The notes: generated by a model not told the origin, from the sequence alone. Shown: positions 1 through 8,813, numbered from the stretch's first letter. The stretch is DNA of 64,000 bases from Chersky-299 sp963749535 (GCA_963749535.1 CAVVNF010000015.1:26037-90036); one strand, 5' to 3'. Translations and numbers: made by a program.

Positions 1-1
1 G

Positions 2-817
2 ATGTACCGTCCGGCGGCCGGTACGACCACCACCACGATCAGCGAAAGCACGACTACGACGACCACTCAGGGGTCGACCACTACGACGACGAATGCTACC
101 TCACAGACCGCGGGCGATCCGGCCACTCTGCCTGCCACCGGGACGACCAAGCAGTACTCTTTGGTTCGGGCCACCATATCGGTCCCCGTGACAAAGGTCG
201 AGATGCTGAGCGCCCAGGGCAAACAGGTGGCGCTCATACATTTCTATCAGTTCTCGGCGGGCTCGGCGGCCGAGCTGAGGACGGTCGTAGAGAAGGCGGT
301 GAACGTGGACAAGGTTTCCGCCATCATCCTGGATCTGCGGGGCAACGGCGGGGGCTATCTCAACGAGGGGATCGGCGTAGCCAGTCTCTTCATCAAGGCT
401 GGGAGCACCATCGTCAGCGACTCGGGGCTGCATTCTCCCGAGCACGTCTACAAAGCCACCGGAGGAGCCTTCACTAATGTACCGTTGTACGTGCTGGTCG
501 ATCGAAATACCGCCAGTGCCTCCGAGATCGTCGCCGGTGCCCTCCAGGACTACAAGCGCGCCACATTGATAGGCGAGACCACCTTCGGCAAGGGTCTGGT
601 GCAGAGCCTCGAACCGCTCAGCAACGGGGGCCTGCTGAAGGTGACGAGCGCCGTCTATCTGACGCCCAACGGCCGCAATATCAATAAGATAGGCATCACG
701 CCCGACGTGGTCGCTCCCGAGAATCCGGCTACTCCAAACGTCGACAACGGTGTCAATGCGGCACTCAAGTTGATCGAGGCTGGAACCACGGCTACCACCA
801 GCACCACGAGCAAGTAG
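2..817 (+). CDS. S41 family C-terminal processing peptidase (C-terminal part, 5' end outside window)
   Basis: This is the C-terminal part of a periplasmic or secreted S41 (CtpA-like) serine protease, which trims or degrades exported proteins. The frame is open to the window edge, so the true start lies upstream. A Thr/Ser-rich linker covers roughly residues 8-35 of the visible part. The protease core follows: the LDLRGNGGG motif, the catalytic Ser in TASASE, and the catalytic Lys in TFGKG about 25 residues later, the Ser-Lys dyad expected of the family. A second Thr/Ser-rich tail ends the protein. The linker probably lies between a PDZ domain and the catalytic domain, or is an insertion; the upstream part cannot be seen. 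Confidence 0.85.
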   Translation: MYRPAAGTTTTTISESTTTTTTQGSTTTTTNATSQTAGDPATLPATGTTKQYSLVRATISVPVTKVEMLSAQGKQVALIHFYQFSAGSAAELRTVVEKAVNVDKVSAIILDLRGNGGGYLNEGIGVASLFIKAGSTIVSDSGLHSPEHVYKATGGAFTNVPLYVLVDRNTASASEIVAGALQDYKRATLIGETTFGKGLVQSLEPLSNGGLLKVTSAVYLTPNGRNINKIGITPDVVAPENPATPNVDNGVNAALKLIEAGTTATTSTTSK

Positions 818-868
818 GGTTCGGACGGAGACGTCCACGGGCCTTCCGACCTCGACGGGGAACGAAAC

Positions 869-1696
869 GTGAGCGGCGCGACCAAAGGTGGCTTCCGGCC
901 GCGGTTCTTCGCGAGTGAAGGCGTACTCGCCGCTGGACAGCCGAGGGCGGGCCGGGAGGTCCTGCTCGATGCCGAGGACGGCCATCACGCGACCGCTGTG
1001 CTTCGTCTCCACCCCGGAGATGAGTGCGAGGTGGTCCTCGCGCCGTCCGGTGCGGTCCATCTCGCCCGGGTCGTCGCCTTGGGGACTCCTGTGCGGCTGG
1101 AACTTGGCGACCGCCTGGAGGGCGATGCCGCGGGGGCCAGCTACCGGCGCGAGGTGTGGTTGGTCCAGGCTCTGGCCCGGCCGGCGGTGATGGACTATCT
1201 CATCGAGAAAGGAACGGAGACTGGAGCCAGCCGGTTCTTGCTGGTGCCGGTGACAGGTTCTCCGCGCCTCCCGGAGGGATCCATGGACCGGCGGCTTGCG
1301 CGCTGGCGAAAGGTGGCGCGAGAAGCCGCAAAACAGAGCAAACAAGTGGCCGTGCCCAAGGTCGATGTAGTTCCTTCGCTGGAAGCGGCCTTGGCCGAGG
1401 TGGACAAGGCTGGCGCGTGGTCGATTCTACTGGAGCCGCGGGCAACCACAGCTCTCGACGAGATGGTCCGCGGGGCCGCGGAAGAGGCCGCCACACCGGA
1501 CGTAACGTCCCACGACGAGGCGGCTACGGCTGTCGCGCTCTGGGTGGGTCCGGAGGGCGGCTGGTCCGAGCGAGAACTCGAGCGCTTTCGGACCGCCGGA
1601 ATGGCGGCTGCCAGACTCGGAAGGGGCATGCTTCGCACCGAGACAGCGGGCCCTGTGGCGACGGCTCTGGTGCGGCTTGGGCTAAGGGATTGGTAG
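869..1696 (+). CDS. rsmE: 16S rRNA (uracil-1498-N3)-methyltransferase
   Basis: RsmE is a SPOUT-class enzyme that methylates N3 of U1498 in 16S rRNA using S-adenosylmethionine. The 275-residue product has the usual length. The knotted SAM-binding C-terminal region is clear: GPEGGWSERE followed by the LGRGMLRTETA segment. The N-terminal half has the PUA-like part (DGHHATAVLRLHPGD). A GTG start at 869 is used. About 25 residues just before GPEGG (from PDVTSHDE) look like a small insertion. It heads the cluster rsmE-hinT-yqeY-phoH-pgpH-ybeY, an order common in Gram-positive bacteria. Confidence 0.93.
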   Translation: MSGATKGGFRPRFFASEGVLAAGQPRAGREVLLDAEDGHHATAVLRLHPGDECEVVLAPSGAVHLARVVALGTPVRLELGDRLEGDAAGASYRREVWLVQALARPAVMDYLIEKGTETGASRFLLVPVTGSPRLPEGSMDRRLARWRKVAREAAKQSKQVAVPKVDVVPSLEAALAEVDKAGAWSILLEPRATTALDEMVRGAAEEAATPDVTSHDEAATAVALWVGPEGGWSERELERFRTAGMAAARLGRGMLRTETAGPVATALVRLGLRDW

Positions 1697-1702
1697 TATA
1701 AT
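1697..1702 (+). promoter_or_regulatory. Possible -10 box giving a leaderless hinT transcript
   Basis: A perfect TATAAT directly follows the rsmE stop codon and ends seven bases before the hinT ATG. A transcript from it would start at or next to the start codon. No convincing -35 box is seen 16-18 bp upstream, and no Shine-Dalgarno sequence precedes the ATG. Confidence 0.4.
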
Positions 1703-1709
1703 CAGCGCA

Positions 1710-2051
1710 ATGGAAGACTGCATATTCTGTAGGATCGCGAGCGGTGAGATTCCCAGCGATGTAGTGCTCGAGGACGGCCGCTTTGTCGCCTTCCGCGACA
1801 TCCACCCCAAGGCTCCGGTCCACGTGTTGATCGTTCCCCGTGAGCACATCGTCTCGCTCAACGACGTCCATCTCTGGCAGGGGTGCCAGGGTCAGCACTT
1901 GCTGGAATTCATCGCCCAGGCGGCTCGGGAACTGGGTGTGGAGAAGACGGGCTATCGCGTCCTCACGAACACCGGGCCCGACGGAGGCCAGGAGGTCCAG
2001 CACCTTCATTTTCATCTACTTGGTGGCGAGAACCTAGGAGACTTTCGTTGA
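1710..2051 (+). CDS. hinT: HIT family purine nucleoside phosphoramidase (HinT-like)
   Basis: A small histidine-triad hydrolase that acts on nucleoside phosphoramidates and acyl-AMP adducts in the cytoplasm. The 113-residue length is normal for the family. The N-terminus EDCIFCRIASGEIP is typical, including the CxxC pair that often binds zinc, and the triad signature HLHFHLLGG lies near the C-terminus. The start ATG has no clear Shine-Dalgarno sequence but lies just after a TATAAT. The stop overlaps the TTG start of the next gene. Confidence 0.95.
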   Translation: MEDCIFCRIASGEIPSDVVLEDGRFVAFRDIHPKAPVHVLIVPREHIVSLNDVHLWQGCQGQHLLEFIAQAARELGVEKTGYRVLTNTGPDGGQEVQHLHFHLLGGENLGDFR

Positions 2052-2494
2052 GCATCTTGGTGGAGCTTCAAGAGCGAGTCAAGACGGCGTTGAAGGCCGG
2101 CAACAAAGAAGAGGTCTCTGCGCTGCGCATGATAGTGAACGAACTGCAGAAAGCCGCGAAGGAAGCCCGCGCGCCTCTGGACGAGAACGCGGAACAGCAG
2201 GTGCTGAAGCGGGAATACAAGCGCCGGCTCGAGTCCATCGAGGCCTTTCGGAAAGGTGGCCGGGAGGATCTCGCAATGCACGAGGAGTACGCCGCGGGAA
2301 TCATCGAGGGCCTTCTGCCACAGCAGCTGGATGAGGCGGCACTCGGGAAGCTCGTGGATCAGGTCATCGCTGAGGTCGGCGCCACGTCCGCCCGGGACAT
2401 GGGCAAAGTGATGGCCGGCATCATGGCCAAAGGCGGGACGCAAGTGGACGGAAAGCTCGCGTCTCGACTGGTCAAGGAGCGTTTATCGGCGTGA
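2048..2494 (+). CDS. yqeY: GatB/YqeY domain protein
   Basis: A 148-residue YqeY-type protein related to the C-terminal tRNA-interacting domain of the GatB amidotransferase subunit; its exact role is not established. The start is placed at the TTG that overlaps the hinT stop (TTGA), because the conserved region begins immediately after it (SILVELQERVKTALKAG). Family hallmarks include LRMIVNELQKAAKE, the YAAGIIEGLLPQQL segment and the DMGKVMAGIMAK ending. It overlaps the GTG start of phoH by four bases, so the three genes are probably translationally coupled. Confidence 0.9.
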   Translation: MSILVELQERVKTALKAGNKEEVSALRMIVNELQKAAKEARAPLDENAEQQVLKREYKRRLESIEAFRKGGREDLAMHEEYAAGIIEGLLPQQLDEAALGKLVDQVIAEVGATSARDMGKVMAGIMAKGGTQVDGKLASRLVKERLSA

Positions 2495-3600
2495 GACGCA
2501 CGCGAGGGGCCTCGGTGCGGGTCACAAACGACGTTGGGGGGAGAACCGGTTTGGGAGTGGAGGGAGCCAGCAAGCGGATCGACCTGGATAACCGCGTGGC
2601 CGCCTTGCTCGTGGGCGAGAACGACAAGCACCTCCGCGCGCTCGAGCAACTGCTGAAGTGCGAGATTACCCTGCGCGGCAACCAACTGACGCTCGAGGGC
2701 ACAAGTGACGAGGTGCAACAAGGCAGCGAACTGGTGGAGGAGCTGCTGAGCCTTCTCCACTCAGGGCAGGGACTGGACAGTACCACTCTGAGACTGGCGG
2801 CGTCGCTCTCTTCCGGGCGCCAAGATTGGGGCCAGGATCTCCGCAACATCATGGGCGACGTCATCCTGGAGCATCGGGGGCGGCGCATCCGGCCCAAGAC
2901 GGTCAACCAGAAGAAATACGTGGACGCGATTCGCGCGAACACCATCACCTTCGGTATCGGGCCCGCCGGCACCGGCAAGACCTACCTTGCCATGGCTATT
3001 GCCGCAAGCGCGCTCCTATCCGGTGAAGTCGCCCGCATCATCCTCACCCGCCCGGCGGTCGAGGCCGGGGAGAAGCTCGGCTTTCTGCCGGGGGGGCTGA
3101 TGGAGAAGGTCGATCCGTACCTGCGGCCGCTCTTCGATGCCCTCTACGACATGATGGACACCGACCGTCTCACCGAGCACTTGCAAAGGGGCACTATCGA
3201 GGTCGCTCCCTTGGCTTACATGCGGGGCCGCACGCTCAACGACTCTTTCATCATCCTCGACGAGGCCCAAAACACCAGCCCCGAGCAGATGAAGATGTTT
3301 CTTACCCGCCTCGGTTTCGGGGCGAGGATGATCGTTACCGGAGACATCACCCAGATCGACCTGCCACATGGGCAGCACTCCGGTCTGATCCATGTCCGCG
3401 AAGTGCTTGGAGGAGTTCCCGATATCTCGTTCGTATTCTTCGACAGCCAGGATGTCGTGCGCCACAAGCTCGTGCAGGATATCGTCTCGGCCTACAAGAT
3501 CCACAACGACGAACGGCGCGACCAACGGACAGAAGGTGCTCGCGGGTCGACCGAACGGCGGCGCGCCGGCCGAGCAAGCGGTTCCACAGGCGATCGATAG
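2491..3600 (+). CDS. phoH: PhoH-like ATPase
   Basis: A cytoplasmic P-loop ATPase of the PhoH family (369 residues), linked in other bacteria to RNA metabolism and ribosome-associated processes. An N-terminal KH-like region (residues about 30-95) precedes the ATPase core. The Walker A motif reads GPAGTGKT, and Walker B is FIILDEAQN followed by the family motif TGDITQIDLP. The C-terminal 25 residues are Arg/Gly-rich and poorly conserved. The GTG start overlaps the yqeY stop. Its place before the HD phosphohydrolase and ybeY is the common arrangement. Confidence 0.94.
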   Translation: MRRTRGASVRVTNDVGGRTGLGVEGASKRIDLDNRVAALLVGENDKHLRALEQLLKCEITLRGNQLTLEGTSDEVQQGSELVEELLSLLHSGQGLDSTTLRLAASLSSGRQDWGQDLRNIMGDVILEHRGRRIRPKTVNQKKYVDAIRANTITFGIGPAGTGKTYLAMAIAASALLSGEVARIILTRPAVEAGEKLGFLPGGLMEKVDPYLRPLFDALYDMMDTDRLTEHLQRGTIEVAPLAYMRGRTLNDSFIILDEAQNTSPEQMKMFLTRLGFGARMIVTGDITQIDLPHGQHSGLIHVREVLGGVPDISFVFFDSQDVVRHKLVQDIVSAYKIHNDERRDQRTEGARGSTERRRAGRASGSTGDR

Positions 3601-3615
3601 CGACTTTTCGAGAAC

Positions 3616-5850
3616 ATGAACAACTTCCGCTTCAGGCTGCGCGAGCGGCTCGCTAAATCCCGGGAATGGATCGACGAGCGTGATCCCAGGCGCTTCGAAC
3701 TCGTGCTGCTCGTCTGCCTCGTGGTGGCGCTGACCGGCATCATCTCTTCCGTCTACGTTCCTTCGCTCTACGGCTTCATCCAAGGGAGGACGGCGCCGCA
3801 CACGGTCATCGCTTCCAAGACTGTGACCGCGATAGACACTGTCGCCACTCAAAACCTGAAGAATCAGGTGGCGCAGTTGGTCGAGCCGGTGTACGATGCG
3901 GACCCGCAGGCGCTCACCCATGCCACCATCGACATGGAGGACTTCTTCCAGAGCGCCACCGGCCTGAGGTCTCAACTGGTCCAGAACGGCGCGCCGGCCG
4001 TAGGTGGTCTCACCCTGGACCAGGCGAAGAGTAGGCTGCGGGCGGTGGCTCCCGCGACGGTTCAGGACCAGACCCTGGAGTTCCTCCTCACAACCACCGA
4101 CGACGTCTTCGATCAGGCGCACCAGCAGGCACTGGGCGCGCTGCAGGTCGTATACGCCGACCGTATCACCGACGGCAATCTGGACTCGGCACGGACGCAC
4201 CTCCGCACGATCGTGAACACCCTAGCCGTGTCACCGACCGTGGCGGCTGCCATCTACGACGTGGCCGTCCCCTATGTGCGCCCGAACCAAGTGATCGACG
4301 AGCAACAGACCCAGGCCCGGCGGCAGGCCGCTATCGACCAGGTGTCACCGGTGATGGTGACGGTTCGTGAGGGCGAGCGTGTAGTGGAAAAGGGCGCGAC
4401 AATCACCCAGCAGAACGCGATGATTCTCGAAGCGCTGGGCCTCGCGGAGACTCGCTCGGGGTGGGAAATCTGGCTGGGCGTCTTCCTGCTGGTCGTGATC
4501 GAGATTGCGCTCTTTGCGCGGCTGCTGGGCCGGTTCAACAAGACCACCGGGCTCGCCAACAACATGCTGTTGGCGCTGACCGTTCTGCTGCTCGGCTTCA
4601 CGGCGATCTCCCGAGGGTTAATGGTCCACCCGCTGTCGGCCTACTTCATACCGGTAGCGGCACTGGGGATGGTGGTGGCCGTCATCTTGAACGCCCGCAG
4701 TGCGATGCTGCTGGTGGTGCTCACAGCGATCAATATCGGGCTCATGACGAACTTGAACATGGGATATGCGCTGGTCGCGCTTCTGGTAGGCGCCGTGGCG
4801 CTCCTCTTCGTCTCTCGAGTCGCTCAACGGGCGGATTTGCTGTGGGCGGGGCTATCTACGATGATTCTGGCGGCGTTCACGGTATTCTGCGTTGAGCTGT
4901 TCGAGCAGGCTTCGGTGGGGGGCGCCCTGCGCACAAGTACGTGGGGACTCGCCAACGGCCTTCTGGCGGGGGTGCTCACGGTGCTCCTGCTCCTGATACT
5001 GGATACCGCCTTCAATCTGACCACTCCTCTTCGACTGCTCGAGCTTGCCAACCCGGCTCAACCCTTGCTCAAGAAACTCATGCAGGTCGCACCGGGCACC
5101 TATAATCACAGCATCCTTATGGGCAACCTCGCGGAAGCGGCCGCCGAGGCCGTGGGAGCCGATCCCCTGCTTGCCCGGGTGGGCTCCTACTACCATGACA
5201 TCGGGAAGACGGTACGCCCGGAATACTTCGTGGAAAACCAGATCTACGTCGATAACCCCCACGACCGCCTGAGCCCCAACCTTTCCAAACTGGCTATCAC
5301 GGCCCACGTCCGGGACGGCGAGCACCTTGCTCGTCTCTATGGATTGCCCGTCCCGGTGCTGGACATCATCCGCCAGCATCACGGCACCTCGGTAGTGGCC
5401 TACTTCTATCACAAAGCGCAGGAGTCTTCTAAGGAGCCGGTGGACGAGGCGAGCTTCCGCTACGAGGGGGAGAAGCCGAAGTCCAAGGAGGCCGCCATCA
5501 TCATGCTCGCGGACGGCGTCGAGGCTGCCGTGCGGGCCATGCAGAATCCGACTCGCCGCAAGATCCAGGGCGTAATCCAAGAGATCATCAAACTGAGGAC
5601 CCAGGACGGGCAGTTGGACGAGTCGGCCCTCACCCAGGGGGACCTTCACAACGTGCGCGATGCGTTCGACACGACTCTTCGCGGCCTGGTGGGGCACCGG
5701 ATCCGGTACCCGGAGAAGAACGGCGAGCAGGAGCGGCGGTCGTCAAGGGTACCCCCATCGGCCCGGGCCATGAGCGGCAAGCCGGTGAACGGTAACGGCG
5801 AGCAATCCGAGCACGGCCCCGACTCCTGTCCTCCCCCGTCGCCGAAATGA
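3616..5850 (+). CDS. pgpH: 7TM-HD phosphohydrolase (PgpH-type cyclic-di-AMP phosphodiesterase)
   Basis: A 744-residue membrane HD-domain hydrolase. By family it degrades the second messenger c-di-AMP to pApA. One membrane segment near residues 25-55 is followed by an extracytoplasmic 7TMR-HDED domain (to about 275), a block of about seven membrane helices (285-470) and a cytoplasmic HD domain. The HD metal-binding residues are visible in NHSILMGNLAEAAAE, SYYHDIGKTVRPEYF, HDRLSPNLSKLAITAHVRDG and IIRQHHGTS. The C-terminal 50 residues are low complexity. It sits between phoH and ybeY, as in many Firmicutes and Actinomycetota. Confidence 0.92.
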   Translation: MNNFRFRLRERLAKSREWIDERDPRRFELVLLVCLVVALTGIISSVYVPSLYGFIQGRTAPHTVIASKTVTAIDTVATQNLKNQVAQLVEPVYDADPQALTHATIDMEDFFQSATGLRSQLVQNGAPAVGGLTLDQAKSRLRAVAPATVQDQTLEFLLTTTDDVFDQAHQQALGALQVVYADRITDGNLDSARTHLRTIVNTLAVSPTVAAAIYDVAVPYVRPNQVIDEQQTQARRQAAIDQVSPVMVTVREGERVVEKGATITQQNAMILEALGLAETRSGWEIWLGVFLLVVIEIALFARLLGRFNKTTGLANNMLLALTVLLLGFTAISRGLMVHPLSAYFIPVAALGMVVAVILNARSAMLLVVLTAINIGLMTNLNMGYALVALLVGAVALLFVSRVAQRADLLWAGLSTMILAAFTVFCVELFEQASVGGALRTSTWGLANGLLAGVLTVLLLLILDTAFNLTTPLRLLELANPAQPLLKKLMQVAPGTYNHSILMGNLAEAAAEAVGADPLLARVGSYYHDIGKTVRPEYFVENQIYVDNPHDRLSPNLSKLAITAHVRDGEHLARLYGLPVPVLDIIRQHHGTSVVAYFYHKAQESSKEPVDEASFRYEGEKPKSKEAAIIMLADGVEAAVRAMQNPTRRKIQGVIQEIIKLRTQDGQLDESALTQGDLHNVRDAFDTTLRGLVGHRIRYPEKNGEQERRSSRVPPSARAMSGKPVNGNGEQSEHGPDSCPPPSPK

Positions 5851-6352
5851 GACGGTCGGTCGAGGTGGTCGACCAGACCGCCAACGGCATTGCAAGCGAG
5901 CCGGTCGCGGAGTTGGTCAAGGCGGTGCTCGCCGCTGAGGACGTGGAGGGCTACGTCGAGGTGGCTTTCGTCGACGAGGCGACCATCAAAGATCTAAACA
6001 CCCGCTATCGGGAGCAGGCGAGCCCACCGATGTCCTCTCCTTTCGCTATGCCGACGAGGAGGACGACTGGCCGGAGCTGGGGGGTGAGGACGAGCCGGAG
6101 GGAGTCGACGAGTTGGGCGAGGTCGTGGTCTGCCCCGAGGTGGTGCGACGATACGCCGCTGAGGGAAATGACGCGCCCGCGCGCCAAATGGGCTGGACCC
6201 TGATCCACGGGACGCTCCACTTGATAGGTCACAATCACGAATCGGACGAGGGCCAGATGCGTGACCGCGAGCGAGCCCTGCTCGAGGATCTCGCTCCCCT
6301 GATCACGGCGGGCCTGCTGCCGGAAGAGATCGATTGCCCGTTCGAGGGCTAG
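5847..6352 (+). CDS. ybeY: Endoribonuclease YbeY (16S rRNA maturation), apparent frameshift
   Basis: A zinc-dependent endoribonuclease for rRNA maturation and ribosome quality control. The first part (EVAFVDEATIKDLNTRYRE) is read from the ATG at 5847, which overlaps the pgpH stop. The rest, beginning with the sequence TDVLSFRYAD, is one frame away, so a single base appears to be missing near 6018-6028. The second part has the zinc-binding motif HGTLHLIGHNHESD (H-x3-H-x5-H). With the base restored the protein would be about 168 residues, normal for the family. The break is probably a sequencing or assembly error, since ybeY is widely conserved. Confidence 0.88.
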
Positions 6353-6380
6353 CATCGCCCCGCCGCCGCGAGGTCCACAT

Positions 6381-7103
6381 ATGAACCAAGATCCTGGGCG
6401 GAACACTCTGCTGCGAAGCTTCAACCACGCCTTTCAGGGGCTTGTCCACTCCTTTCGCCATCAGCGGAACATGCGCATACATTTCGGAGTGGCCTTGGCC
6501 GTGCTGGTGGGGGGGCTTTTCGCGGACCTCTCTCGCCTGGAGTTCGTGGCAGTCGCGATCAGCGTCTCCTTCGTTCTCATGGCTGAGCTCATCAACACTG
6601 CTGTCGAGGCGGTCGTGGACATCATCACCGACGAGTTCGACCCTCGGGCCAAGGTGGCTAAGGATGCCGCCGCCGGCGCGGTGCTGGTGGCGTCGATCAA
6701 TGCGCTGATCGTGGCCTATCTGGTCTTCTTCGACAAACTCTCTGGTACCTCTTTCCACCTGCTTAGGACGCTGCGAAGGTCCCCTGTGCATCTCACGGTG
6801 GTGGCTATCGCCGTCGTGGCGCTTGCAGTCATCGCCGTTAAGGCGACGAGGCCGCGAGGGACGCCGCTGTCCGGCGGTCTACCATCCGGGCATGCCGCCG
6901 TGGGCTTCGCCGGCTGGACAGCGGTCACGTTCGTGGCGGGTGGCACCAGCCAAGGCCTCCTACTCAGCGCAATCGCCTTTATTATGGCGGTCTTGGTTGC
7001 GCAGAGCCGGGTGGAGACGGGTATCCACTCCCTCTTTGAGGTTGTCCTCGGGGCGCTCCTGGGAATAACGGTGACCACGCTTATCTTTCAACTCTGGTTC
7101 TGA
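6381..7103 (+). CDS. DgkA-type lipid kinase fused to PAP2 phosphatase
   Basis: A 240-residue membrane protein with two lipid-active domains. Residues about 10-120 match the small diacylglycerol/undecaprenol kinase family (FNHAFQGLVHSF, then MAELINTAVEAVVD, and AKDAAAGAVLVASI). Residues about 130-240 match type 2 phosphatidic acid phosphatases, with their three motifs KATRPRG, PSGHAAVG and SRVETGIHSLFEVVLG. A kinase and phosphatase on one chain could set the ratio of undecaprenol to its phosphate. Fused forms occur elsewhere. It follows ybeY by 28 bp and precedes the deaminase-like gene. Confidence 0.88.
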   Translation: MNQDPGRNTLLRSFNHAFQGLVHSFRHQRNMRIHFGVALAVLVGGLFADLSRLEFVAVAISVSFVLMAELINTAVEAVVDIITDEFDPRAKVAKDAAAGAVLVASINALIVAYLVFFDKLSGTSFHLLRTLRRSPVHLTVVAIAVVALAVIAVKATRPRGTPLSGGLPSGHAAVGFAGWTAVTFVAGGTSQGLLLSAIAFIMAVLVAQSRVETGIHSLFEVVLGALLGITVTTLIFQLWF

Positions 7104-7119
7104 CGGGAAGGGAGCCTGC

Positions 7120-7521
7120 ATGCACGAAGAGCAACTTTCGCCGGAGCTGGGCAGGCTCATCGACGCCGCGAAGTCGGCGGCGGCCCAAGCCGGAGCCGGC
7201 GGGGAGAAGGCGGAAGGTGTGGCCCTTCTGGTCGGATCCGGGGAAGTCTTCATCGGCCGCTCAGGGGACGTCCACCCTGGGGAAGACGGATCACCGCCGT
7301 CCTGCGCCGTCTCACGCGCGTTCTCCGCTGCGGGAGGCCCACAAGCGGGAGACATCTTGGCGATAGCGCTGGCGGCGATCGGGGGCCCGCCGGACAGCTT
7401 CGTCCCGTGCGACGAGTGCAAGGCCTACCTTGCCGCTCTCGATCCGGATATTCCCGCGGTCACGAAACAACTCGGGCGCTGGATCATGACGCCCATGGCA
7501 TACCTTTGCGCTGAGGTCTGA
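7120..7521 (+). CDS. Cytidine deaminase-like protein lacking the catalytic glutamate
   Basis: A 133-residue protein of the cytidine deaminase fold. Zinc-ligand cysteines appear as SCAVSRA and PCDECKAYL, matching the CAE...PCxxC layout of tetrameric Cdd. However, the catalytic Glu of CAE is Val here (CAV), so deaminase activity is doubtful. The C-terminus (TPMAYLC) ends like Cdd proteins. Its position after the dgkA gene is the usual place of cdd in Gram-positive genomes. It may be a non-catalytic paralogue or bind a nucleoside or zinc; a sequencing error at one codon is also possible. Its stop overlaps the start of the next gene. Confidence 0.75.
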   Translation: MHEEQLSPELGRLIDAAKSAAAQAGAGGEKAEGVALLVGSGEVFIGRSGDVHPGEDGSPPSCAVSRAFSAAGGPQAGDILAIALAAIGGPPDSFVPCDECKAYLAALDPDIPAVTKQLGRWIMTPMAYLCAEV

Positions 7522-8015
7522 TGTCCGCGGCAGGGGGCGATCTGACCATCACGCGGCTACGCCGGCCCACCGACGAGGAACTCGTGCGGCTCGAGGCCTA
7601 CGATGCCGAAGTCTTCGGCCCTACCGGACTTCGGACCTACGATCTGGCGGTGGTGGCGCAGGCCGGGGCGGTGCTGCTCGCCTGGCTGGACGACGAGATA
7701 GTGGGCGGCTGCCAGCTACTCAGAACCATGGACGAGCCGGCCTTCCTCTATGTCGTCGGTCTGTATGTCAGGCCGCGGTGGCAGGGTAGGGGATTGGGCA
7801 GGAAACTCCTGAGCAAGGTGGCCGAGGAGTCACGTGTCCTTGGCGCCGATGGCTTGGTACTGACCGTTTCGCCGGCGAATGTTCGAGCATACAAACTCTA
7901 CATAAGCGCAGGCTTCGTAGACGAGGATTTCGTCCCGCACTTCTACGGTGCAGGCGAGGATCGCCACATTCTGCGCTGGCGCTTCGACAAAGCGGGCTTT
8001 ACAGGCAGTGTATGA
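7521..8015 (+). CDS. GNAT family N-acetyltransferase
   Basis: A 164-residue acetyl-CoA-dependent acetyltransferase of unknown substrate. The acetyl-CoA binding signature reads VRPRWQGRGLGRKLL (the R-x2-G-x-G loop), preceded by the beta strand FLYVVGLYV and followed by LVLTVSPANVRAYKLYISAGF. It starts with an ATG that overlaps the previous stop codon, suggesting co-transcription with the deaminase-like gene. Confidence 0.85.
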   Translation: MSAAGGDLTITRLRRPTDEELVRLEAYDAEVFGPTGLRTYDLAVVAQAGAVLLAWLDDEIVGGCQLLRTMDEPAFLYVVGLYVRPRWQGRGLGRKLLSKVAEESRVLGADGLVLTVSPANVRAYKLYISAGFVDEDFVPHFYGAGEDRHILRWRFDKAGFTGSV

Positions 8016-8117
8016 TTTAAAAGTCCACTGCGCCTGCAGCCCCGCCTATCACGGTGGCGCGTGCGGTGAAGATCAGGAATATGATCGCCATGGGCGCGAA
8101 AGGATGAGGATGCGGCC

Positions 8118-8813
8118 GTGAGAGTTGAAGAGCTCGCCAAGACCATCGACAGCACTTTGCTCGAAGCGACGAGCACAAACGGCGCGGTCGAACTGCTTTG
8201 TCGTGATGCGATCACGTACCACTTTGCATCGGCCTGCGTTCTGCCTTACTCTGTGCCGCTTGCCCGGCAACTGCTCCTGGGCTACGACGTCAAGGTGGGC
8301 ACGGTCGTCTCGTTCCCGCATGGCGCCGACGCGCAGCGCACCAAGATAACCGCTGCTGAGCAGGCGGTAGCACTGGGTGCCGATGAGCTGGACGTGGTCA
8401 TGAACATCCCCGCGATGTTGTCCGGCGATTTCCGCTACGTCCGCGATGAGCTGCGGAGCATCGTGCGTTCGGTGCGGATGACAAGCGTGAACACCGGCCG
8501 AGGGCTGGTACTGGTGAAGGCCGACGTCGAGGCTTACTACCTCGATGAAAAGCTCAAGCGTCTCGTGTGCAAGATCGTGGAGGACTCCGGTGCCGACTTC
8601 ATCAAGACCTCCACGGGCATGGCCCCAGGGGGCGCGACGGCGAAGGACGTGGAGCTTTTCCGGGACCTCCTCCCCGAGAGTGTCGGGGTGGACGCATCGG
8701 GCGGCATCCGCACGGCTGAAGACGCGGAGTTGATGATAAACGCCGGAGCGGCACGCATCGGGACGTCATACGCCGCCAGTATCATCAAGCAGTTCTCCAC
8801 CGACCGGGAGTAA
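8118..8813 (+). CDS. deoC: Deoxyribose-phosphate aldolase
   Basis: DeoC cleaves 2-deoxyribose-5-phosphate to glyceraldehyde-3-phosphate and acetaldehyde in deoxynucleoside breakdown. The 231-residue product has the class I aldolase barrel with IDSTLLEATS at the N-terminus, VSFPHGAD, the acidic motif ADELDVVMNIP, the Schiff-base lysine in DFIKTSTGM, and the phosphate-binding VDASGGIRTAEDA and RIGTSYA ending. A GTG start is used. The leader of about 100 bp contains TATGAT at 8011-8016, a possible -10 box. The deaminase-like gene two positions upstream fits a nucleoside salvage setting. Confidence 0.93.
   Translation: MRVEELAKTIDSTLLEATSTNGAVELLCRDAITYHFASACVLPYSVPLARQLLLGYDVKVGTVVSFPHGADAQRTKITAAEQAVALGADELDVVMNIPAMLSGDFRYVRDELRSIVRSVRMTSVNTGRGLVLVKADVEAYYLDEKLKRLVCKIVEDSGADFIKTSTGMAPGGATAKDVELFRDLLPESVGVDASGGIRTAEDAELMINAGAARIGTSYAASIIKQFSTDRE

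Noticed and set aside
101..1345. Long minus-strand open frame (414 codons) opposite the S41 protease and rsmE
   Set aside because: It overlaps two well-supported genes on the other strand and has no recognisable motifs; long antisense frames are common at this GC content.
6018..6028. Programmed frameshift in ybeY
   Set aside because: No slippery heptamer or downstream pseudoknot is obvious, and many other genes in the window have similar single-base breaks.
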